This document shows positions 1 through 5,501 of a stretch of DNA of 5,501 bases, piece by piece. Location of the stretch: assembly GCA_937967775.1 (NCBI GenBank), contig CALCJH010000080.1, forward strand, positions 1 to 5,501. Direction: 5' to 3'. Position numbers and translations under genes: made by a program. Position 1 is the first letter of the stretch; the number at the start of each line of letters is the position of its first letter. Source of the DNA: an uncultured bacterium (GTDB taxonomy: Bacteria > Armatimonadota > UBA5829 > DSUL01). The notes under the pieces were generated by a model. The model had not been told where the DNA came from. It made no database searches and saw only the letters and a list, made by a program, of their open reading frames with translations.

Positions 1-804
1 CTCCCGTTCGCCTACATGGGGGCGGTGACGGCTCTGGGGCGGTTTCCTGATGCGCGGACCGCGCTGCTTATTCTGCTGGCCATGGCCGGAGCGCGGACCG
101 CGGCCATGACGTTCAACCGGATTGTGGACCTGCCTCTGGACCGGCGGAACCCCCGTACTGCAAAGCGCGAGTTGGTCACCGGCGAGGTCAGTCACGCTCA
201 GGCGCGCGCTCTACTGGTCATTTCGGCGGCCGTCTTCTTTGCTGCGGCCTGGATGCTGAACCCGCTCGCCTTCACACTCTCCCCGCTGGCTCTGGCGGTG
301 ATCCTGGGCTATTCCTACACCAAGCGGTTCACTCCGGCCTCCCATCTGTTTCTGGGGGCGTCGCTTGGTATCGCTCCGGTGGGGGGGTGGATCGCAGTGA
401 CCGGCGAGTGGAGCGGCCAGCCACTCATTCTGGGTGCGGCGGTGGCGGCCTGGACGGCCGGGTTCGACATCATCTACGCATTACTGGACACAGAGTTCGA
501 CCGCCGCGAGAAGCTCCACTCCATTCCGGCCACACTCGGGGAGGAGAACGCCCTTTACGTCTCCCGTGCCCTGCACGCGGCGATGATCGTTCTGCTGGTC
601 TGGTATGGCCGGGTGCTCGGACTGGGGAGCCTGTATGTCATCGGAGTGTTCATCGTGGGCGCGTTTCTGGTGTGGGAACATACTCTGGTAACCCCGCACG
701 ACAAGAGCCGGGTGAACACGGCATTCTTCACGATGAACGGGATCGTGAGCATCGTGCTGTTCGTGTTCACGCTGCTGGACGCGCTGCGGGGAAGGTGGCA
801 GTGA
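1..804 (+). CDS. mqnP: MqnP-type UbiA-family polyprenyltransferase (5' partial)
   Basis: Integral membrane enzyme that attaches the polyprenyl tail to the naphthoate ring (1,4-dihydroxy-6-naphthoate) in futalosine-pathway menaquinone synthesis; the family is often labelled 4-hydroxybenzoate polyprenyltransferase. The frame is open to the left edge (first codons read LPFAYMGAV), so the ATG at 16 is probably internal and perhaps 20-30 residues are missing. Of 267 visible residues, the first Mg-diphosphate motif is N39-R40-x2-D43-x3-D47-x2-N50-P-R-T53. The second is D156-IIYALL-D163-x2-F-D167, followed by LHSIPA (172-177). YTKRF (106-110), GIAPVGGWIAVTG (123-135) and the FFTMNG block (242-247) are typical of the MqnP subgroup rather than UbiA proper. 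Many hydrophobic segments are present. The stop codon overlaps the mqnA start (TGATG), so the two are probably translationally coupled. The subgroup call rests on these motifs and the mqnA neighbour. Confidence 0.92.
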   Translation, partial: LPFAYMGAVTALGRFPDARTALLILLAMAGARTAAMTFNRIVDLPLDRRNPRTAKRELVTGEVSHAQARALLVISAAVFFAAAWMLNPLAFTLSPLALAVILGYSYTKRFTPASHLFLGASLGIAPVGGWIAVTGEWSGQPLILGAAVAAWTAGFDIIYALLDTEFDRREKLHSIPATLGEENALYVSRALHAAMIVLLVWYGRVLGLGSLYVIGVFIVGAFLVWEHTLVTPHDKSRVNTAFFTMNGIVSIVLFVFTLLDALRGRWQ

Positions 805-1618
805 TGAAGACCACGGTGCTGGGTTGCCTGCCGTATCTGAACGTGCGCCCCCTCATCCGCTCCATCGAACGTCGGCCGCCGGAGGGCTACGAATTGGTCT
901 ACGATACTCCCTCCGGTCTGGCGGTGCGGTTGCGGGAAGGCTCCTGCGATATCGCGGCCGTCTCCAGCTTCGAGGCGCTGGCCAACCCGGAGCTTGAGAT
1001 CATTCCCGGCTTCGCCATCGCATCCGACGGCCCCGTGACCAGCGTTCTGCTGTTCTCACAAAGGCCGTTCTCCTCAGTTCGCAGAGTGGCGCTGGACACC
1101 AGCTCGCTCTCCGGGGCGGCTCTGACGCGCATCGTGCTTGCGGACCAGTTCGGAACCACGCCGGAGTTCGTCCGGCTGGAGCCTTACCCCGCCGACATGC
1201 TGAGCCAGGCGGATGCCTGCCTGCTGATCGGCAACAATGCCATGCTGCACGCGCCGCAGGTCCCGCATGTGCTGGATCTGGGTGAAGCCTGGAAGAAGTT
1301 GACCGCCCTGCCCTTCGTGTTCGGGGTATGGGCGGCGCGCCGCGGCCGGACGGATGAGCGCGACCTGTTTATCTTGCAGCAGGCCCGCCGCGCCGGGATG
1401 CGGGATCTGGAGACCATCGCTCGCGAGGAGGCCATCAATCTGGGTCTGCCGCCCGCCCTCATCCTGCGCTATCTGGCCGAGATCATGGTCTACGATATGG
1501 GCGAGCGAGAGCTTGCCGGGCTGCGCGAGTTCCTGCGCCGCTCGCGGGAGCACGGTCTGCTGGACTCCTCCGCCGAAGTCCGGTTGTGGCAGGCATCGGA
1601 AGCGCATCCTTCCTCTCG

Positions 1619-1622
<4 letters not shown>
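804..1622 (+). CDS. mqnA: Chorismate dehydratase MqnA (futalosine pathway)
   Basis: 272-residue cytosolic enzyme, a usual length for MqnA. It dehydrates chorismate to 3-[(1-carboxyvinyl)oxy]benzoate, the committing step of the futalosine route to menaquinone. It has a periplasmic-binding-protein-like fold and no signal peptide. Family blocks in order are YLNVRPL (11-17), the IASDGPVTSVLLFS stretch (72-85), LDTSSLSGAAL (97-107), TPEF (119-122), ADACLLIG (136-143) and LDLGEAW...LPFVFGVWA (157-177). ATG 804 is chosen because the conserved N-terminal strand starts right after it and GGGGAAGG (788-795) lies 8 bases upstream. The frame stays open further upstream inside mqnP, but in the wrong reading for a conserved protein. 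It overlaps the mqnP stop by one base, which indicates an operon. One oddity is that the usual LIGD has Asn at the Asp position (LIGNN, 141-145). The C-terminal ~10 residues look unconserved. Confidence 0.95.
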
Positions 1623-2979
<1,357 letters not shown>

Positions 2980-2990
2980 GCATCAGAGGC

Positions 2991-3006
2991 ACTGGACGGC
3001 GCCAGT
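2991..3006 (+). other. Small stem-loop after eno
   Basis: ACTGG (2991-2995) pairs with CCAGT (3002-3006) across a 6-base loop, 11 bases after the eno stop. It is weak alone but sits six bases upstream of the much stronger stem-loop at 3013-3046. The two may form a tandem 3'-end structure. Confidence 0.35.
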
Positions 3007-3012
3007 CTGAGC

Positions 3013-3046
3013 CGGCCCCTCCCTGCAGTGCTGAAGGGAGGGGCCG
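3013..3046 (+). terminator. Strong GC stem-loop after eno; probable terminator or attenuator
   Basis: CGGCCCCTCCCT (3013-3024) pairs perfectly with AGGGAGGGGCCG (3035-3046): a 12-bp stem with a 10-base loop, 33 bases beyond the eno stop. The following bases (CTGTCGTAAGG) lack a T run, so this is not a classical intrinsic terminator. Tail-less stem-loops of this kind are often proposed as terminators or mRNA 3'-end stabilisers in GC-rich bacteria. Partial read-through into pyk is possible. The opposite strand has the same stem but no gene that would need it. Confidence 0.65.
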
Positions 3047-3068
3047 CTGTCGTAAGGAATCGTTTCTC

Positions 3069-3083
3069 GGGGCCTGGCGCCCC
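3069..3083 (+). other. Stem-loop in the pyk leader
   Basis: GGGGC (3069-3073) pairs with GCCCC (3079-3083) across CTGGC. It ends 11 bases before the CTGGAG Shine-Dalgarno of pyk (3095-3100). It could affect pyk expression or be chance in GC-rich DNA. I find no convincing -10/-35 pair between 3047 and 3107. Confidence 0.3.
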
Positions 3084-3107
3084 CGTACTTCACGCTGGAG
3101 CACAACC

Positions 3108-4544
3108 GTGAGTCGACGCACCAGAATCGTCTGCACGCTGGGTCCGGCCAGCAACAGCCGCACGGAGATTATGCGGCTGGCGCGGGCTGGCATGGATGTC
3201 GCCCGGCTGAACTTCTCGCACGGGACCCCGGAAGACCACGGAACTGTCGCGGAGCGGGTCCGATCCGTTGCCGCGTCCCTTGGCCGCCCTGTTGCTCTGT
3301 TGCAGGACCTGCCCGGCCCCAAGATCCGCATCGGCAGGGTGGCGGAAGAGGGAGTGCGCCTCCGGCGCGGAAGCCTGGTGCGCTTCGTGGGGGAGGATGT
3401 CGAGGGTGACGGGGAGGTGTTCAGCCTTCCGCATCCATGCGTGCTGGCGGCGATTGGTCCCGGGTCGGAGATGTGGCTGGCGGACGGTCTCATCCATATG
3501 CGCGTGGTAGAGATCGGTGAAGGATGGGTCCGTGCGAAAGTCCTGAGCGAGGGAGTGCTCAGCAGCTACAAGGGTGTCAATCTGCCGGACGTGGACATTG
3601 CCGTCCCTGGAGCGCTGGAGCGCGACCTGGAGCTCTTCCGGCGCGGGCTGGAGATGGGCGTGGACTGGGTGGCGGTCTCGTTTGTGGGCGGTCCGGAGGA
3701 TGCGGAGCCGTTCCGGCAGGCGGCGCGTGAGGCGGGGCGGGAGGATGTCCGGCTGCTGGCCAAGGTGGAGCGCCGCCAGGCGCTCGCGCGCATCGGATCC
3801 ATCATCGCGGCTTTCGACGGCGTGCTGGTCGCCCGTGGAGATCTGGGCATCGAGACTCCCATCCGCGACGTGCCCGCCGTCCAGAAGCGGCTGGTGCACC
3901 TGTGCAATGAAGCGGGAAAGCCTGTGGTCGTGGCCACGCAGATGCTGATGAGCATGGTCGCGAGCCCGCGTCCCACCCGGGCCGAGGCCACGGATGTGGC
4001 CAATGCCATCCTTGACGGCGCGGACGCAGTGATGCTTTCCGAAGAGACTGCCGTAGGACGGTATCCCGCAAGGTGCGTCAGCACGATGGCGTCCATTGCA
4101 TCTTCCGCCGAGGATTTCTGCCGCAGGTCCCATGTGCGGGAGGAGAGGAGCCTCTCGCGGCCGCCCGATCCTACAGAGGTCATAGCCTTCGGCGCGGCGC
4201 GGATGGCCGGACATCTCGGGGCCAGGGCCATCATCACCTGCACCAGCACCGGCGCCACTGCCCGGGCGGTCAGCAAGCACCGTCCGGATGTTCCCATCCT
4301 CGCGGCCGTCACCTCGGAGCGGGTGGCGGCTCAGCTGTGCCTGTCCTGGGGGGTGAGGCCATACATCGTTCCGCCGGCTGGAAACACGGATGAAATGATT
4401 TTCAACGCGGTGAACAGCGCGATGGCGGCCGGGATGGTAAAATGGGGAGACCCCGTGGTGATCGTGGCGGGAGTGCCGGCAGGCGTGCCGGGGAACACGT
4501 GCCTGGTCAAGTATCACCGTGTGGGAGATACCGTCTGGATGTGA
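3108..4544 (+). CDS. pyk: Pyruvate kinase, probable K+-independent class
   Basis: 478-residue cytosolic enzyme of full bacterial length. It converts PEP + ADP to pyruvate + ATP. The start is GTG 3108: CTGGAG lies 7 bases upstream, no start codon lies just before it, and the product begins with the conserved RIVCTLGPAS (6-15). The A-domain barrel has RLNFSHG (33-39). The B domain spans about 72-166. VNLPDVDIAVPG (157-168) leads back into the barrel. Catalytic K219 and metal ligand E221 lie in AKVER, D245 in VARGDLG, T277 in ATQM, and PRPTRAEATDVANAILDG spans 287-304. The C-terminal allosteric-type domain (about 350-478) ends with GVPAGVPGNT (455-464) and HRVGD. The loop DLPGPKIRIG (67-76) has L68, K72 and I75 where K+-dependent enzymes have Thr, Glu and Thr. 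SEETA replaces the commoner SGETA. AKVER-RQ replaces AKIENxxG, so the Asn is lost. The next gene begins 7 bases after the stop. Confidence 0.98.
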   Translation: MSRRTRIVCTLGPASNSRTEIMRLARAGMDVARLNFSHGTPEDHGTVAERVRSVAASLGRPVALLQDLPGPKIRIGRVAEEGVRLRRGSLVRFVGEDVEGDGEVFSLPHPCVLAAIGPGSEMWLADGLIHMRVVEIGEGWVRAKVLSEGVLSSYKGVNLPDVDIAVPGALERDLELFRRGLEMGVDWVAVSFVGGPEDAEPFRQAAREAGREDVRLLAKVERRQALARIGSIIAAFDGVLVARGDLGIETPIRDVPAVQKRLVHLCNEAGKPVVVATQMLMSMVASPRPTRAEATDVANAILDGADAVMLSEETAVGRYPARCVSTMASIASSAEDFCRRSHVREERSLSRPPDPTEVIAFGAARMAGHLGARAIITCTSTGATARAVSKHRPDVPILAAVTSERVAAQLCLSWGVRPYIVPPAGNTDEMIFNAVNSAMAAGMVKWGDPVVIVAGVPAGVPGNTCLVKYHRVGDTVWM

Positions 4545-4551
4545 GGGCAGG

Positions 4552-5058
4552 ATGCCGTCGGAATCGGAGAAGGACCTTCTAAGGCTGAACGGGCTGAAGC
4601 CCCGGGGGCGGAAAGAGCGCAGAGCGCGGCGCAGGTTGAAGTTGCCTTCCGGAGCGGCGGTGCTTCGGGGCCTGACGTGGTTAGGTGTGGCGGTCGCGTT
4701 TTTCTACGTGGGGACATGGGCTTTGCGGCCGCATCTGCAGGCGTGGCTGGTGACGCGGGAGTTCCCGGAACTGGAGCAGCGCAGGCGCAGCGCTGACCGG
4801 GAGCGCCGCGAACTCGAGTGGCAGGTGCGCTACGCCCGTTCGGAGGATGGTGCCGGGAATCTGGCCCGGGTGTACGGTTACGTCCGGGAGGGCGAGGTCC
4901 CGGTGGTTCTGCCGAAGGCCAGGGAACTGGCGCAGGATCTGGAGCCGGCGAAGAGGCCCGAAGTCAGTCTGTGGGAGCGCTTCCTGCTGGCCCTATGCCG
5001 CATCTGTGGCGCGGACCCGGATGCGGCGGATGCGTCCGGCCGCGTTCCCCGCTCCTGA
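4552..5058 (+). CDS. ftsB: FtsB/DivIC-type septum formation initiator, membrane protein
   Basis: 168-residue predicted single-pass membrane protein. The N-terminus is strongly basic (about ten Lys/Arg in 16-30), followed by one hydrophobic segment at about 37-57, which predicts N-inside, C-outside. Next comes a Glu/Arg-rich coiled coil (about 70-97), then ARVYGYVREGEVPVVLP (105-121), which closely matches the C-terminal block of FtsB/DivIC proteins (a GxVxxGEVxxxLP-like pattern). Family members form the FtsQ-FtsL-FtsB (DivIB-FtsL-DivIC) complex that activates septal peptidoglycan synthesis. It is longer than FtsB proper (about 100 residues) because of an extended tail (122-168) with CRICG (149-153), predicted outside the membrane. 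ATG 4552 is preferred over an in-frame GTG at 4519 inside pyk because GAGGGCAGG (4543-4551) abuts it. It lies 7 bases after pyk, so it is probably cotranscribed. The function is inferred from architecture. FtsB versus DivIC cannot be told apart here. Confidence 0.82.
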   Translation: MPSESEKDLLRLNGLKPRGRKERRARRRLKLPSGAAVLRGLTWLGVAVAFFYVGTWALRPHLQAWLVTREFPELEQRRRSADRERRELEWQVRYARSEDGAGNLARVYGYVREGEVPVVLPKARELAQDLEPAKRPEVSLWERFLLALCRICGADPDAADASGRVPRS

Positions 5059-5085
5059 CCTGACGTTCAACGGCGCAACAGGAAA

Positions 5086-5121
5086 CGTCCCGCAGCGCGT
5101 CAAAAAGATGCGGCCGGGACG
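5086..5121 (+). other. Bipartite stem-loop after the ftsB-like gene; possible terminator
   Basis: The outer stem is CGTCCCG (5086-5092) with CGGGACG (5115-5121), 7 bp. The inner stem is CGCGTC (5096-5101) with GATGCG (5107-5112), 6 bp including one G-U pair, closed by an AAAAA loop. A small internal bulge (CAG/GC) separates them. It lies 27 bases after the stop at 5058 and 20 bases before the next ATG. No T run follows (CGGTTGACG). It could terminate the pyk-ftsB unit or act in the leader of the downstream gene. Confidence 0.45.
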
Positions 5122-5141
5122 CGGTTGACGGGTGGCTGGCG

Positions 5142-5501
5142 ATGCAGGTCTACAGGATCACAGATCAATATTACGACGAGCCTCCGGGCGACCTGGAATG
5201 GTGGCACAGCCGGGATGACGACGCTGCCGAAGCGGGTGTTGTCCAGGATCTGGAAATGGGCTGGCTGACGCTTCCCCGGGTGGCCTGCCAGAAGTGCGGC
5301 CAGTCTTCTCCTCTCTCCTCCGTCGCCATGGACATCCCTGAGCCGCCTCCTCCCGGTTTGGAAGCGGCGGTGCTCAGAATCTGCTCCGCCACGGAGCGTT
5401 TCTCTCAGCCGGAAGAATATCCCTGCATTGAGGATTGTCTGGATGACCTTCTCGGCTTCCGGCTGCCCCCCGTTTCCCCCGGTGAATTCCGCCGGGTGGA
5501 G
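5142..5501 (+). CDS. CxxCG-motif hypothetical protein, 3' partial (possible double-CXXCG/SitI6-like)
   Basis: The frame runs open from ATG 5142 for 120 codons to the right edge. ATG 5142 is the first usual start after the in-frame stop at 5061. GGTGG (5131-5135) gives a modest RBS 6 bases upstream. The product has no signal peptide or membrane segment and is acidic near the N-terminus (DDD 25-27, further Asp/Glu). The visible pattern is LTLPRVACQKCGQ (42-54) with C49-x2-C52-G, then MDIPEPPPPG (63-72), later cysteines at 81, 95 and 99, and PPVSPGEFRRV (109-119). An N-terminal region leading to LPxVxCxxCG, a spacer and a later second CxxCG is the layout of the myxobacterial double-CXXCG family, which includes SitI6-type immunity proteins. 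The second motif would lie beyond the window. The Cys pair suggests zinc binding. Function unknown; the family link is tentative. Confidence 0.6.
   Translation, partial: MQVYRITDQYYDEPPGDLEWWHSRDDDAAEAGVVQDLEMGWLTLPRVACQKCGQSSPLSSVAMDIPEPPPPGLEAAVLRICSATERFSQPEEYPCIEDCLDDLLGFRLPPVSPGEFRRVE

Noticed and set aside
81..108. Inverted repeat CATGGCCG/CGGCCATG (8 bp, 12-base loop), with the direct repeat GCGCGGACCGCG at 52-63 and 91-102
   Set aside because: It lies inside the coding sequence of mqnP and encodes Ala/Arg-rich residues. Codon bias explains it and there is no sign of a regulatory or mobile role.
387..803. Upstream in-frame extension of mqnA inside mqnP
   Set aside because: It would overlap mqnP by over 400 bases, and its translation is Arg/Gly/His-rich and unlike MqnA. 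The conserved N-terminus begins at ATG 804.
3090..4517. A 475-codon open frame on the - strand opposite nearly all of pyk
   Set aside because: Same effect of GC-rich codon bias. The product is His/Arg/Pro-rich with no motif, and pyk on the + strand has a complete catalytic set.
4519..4551. GTG 4519 as an earlier start of the ftsB-like gene
   Set aside because: It lies inside pyk, adds residues with no family similarity and lacks a clear RBS, whereas ATG 4552 has GAGGGCAGG directly before it.
5125..5154. TTGACG followed by TCTACA as a promoter for the CxxCG gene
   Set aside because: The -10 match is poor and would lie inside the coding region, after the ATG at 5142.

Overview
This is a GC-rich bacterial window with six genes, all on the + strand and tightly packed. 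The only gene-free gaps are 73, 128 and 83 bases. The gene set is chromosomal housekeeping: two menaquinone (futalosine pathway) genes, two lower-glycolysis genes, a membrane cell-division gene and the start of a Cys-rich hypothetical. There are no mobile elements, RNA genes, CRISPR arrays or phage genes. The futalosine route rather than the MenFDHCEB route, the high GC and the DivIC-type division protein fit groups such as Armatimonadota, Myxococcota/Deltaproteobacteria or other GC-rich deep-branching phyla. The sequence alone does not settle the phylum.

Layout. (1) 1-1622: a two-gene menaquinone block. The 3' part of mqnP (UbiA-family prenyltransferase) is coupled by a TGATG overlap to mqnA (chorismate dehydratase). 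(2) 1623-1695: a short gap with a good extended -10 sigma70-like promoter and a strong RBS. (3) 1696-2979: eno (enolase), with its full catalytic set. (4) 2980-3107: a gap with three stem-loops, one of them a perfect 12-bp GC stem that is probably the eno terminator or attenuator. (5) 3108-4544: pyk (pyruvate kinase, GTG start), whose active-site loop carries the Lys signature of the K+-independent class. (6) 4552-5058: an FtsB/DivIC-like septum protein, 7 bases after pyk and probably cotranscribed with it. (7) 5059-5141: a gap with a bipartite stem-loop. (8) 5142 to the right edge: an incomplete ORF for a CxxCG protein that loosely resembles the double-CXXCG/SitI6 family.

How the genes fit together. 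Eno makes phosphoenolpyruvate (PEP) and Pyk uses it to make pyruvate and ATP. PEP also feeds the shikimate pathway to chorismate, the substrate of MqnA, and MqnP adds the prenyl tail later in the same quinone pathway. The FtsB-like protein next to eno/pyk recalls the eno-ftsB neighbourhood known from many bacteria. I see no clearly new system here. The points most worth checking are the K+-independence signature in Pyk, the pyk-ftsB pairing, the Cys-pair tail of the FtsB-like protein and the CxxCG gene at the right edge.
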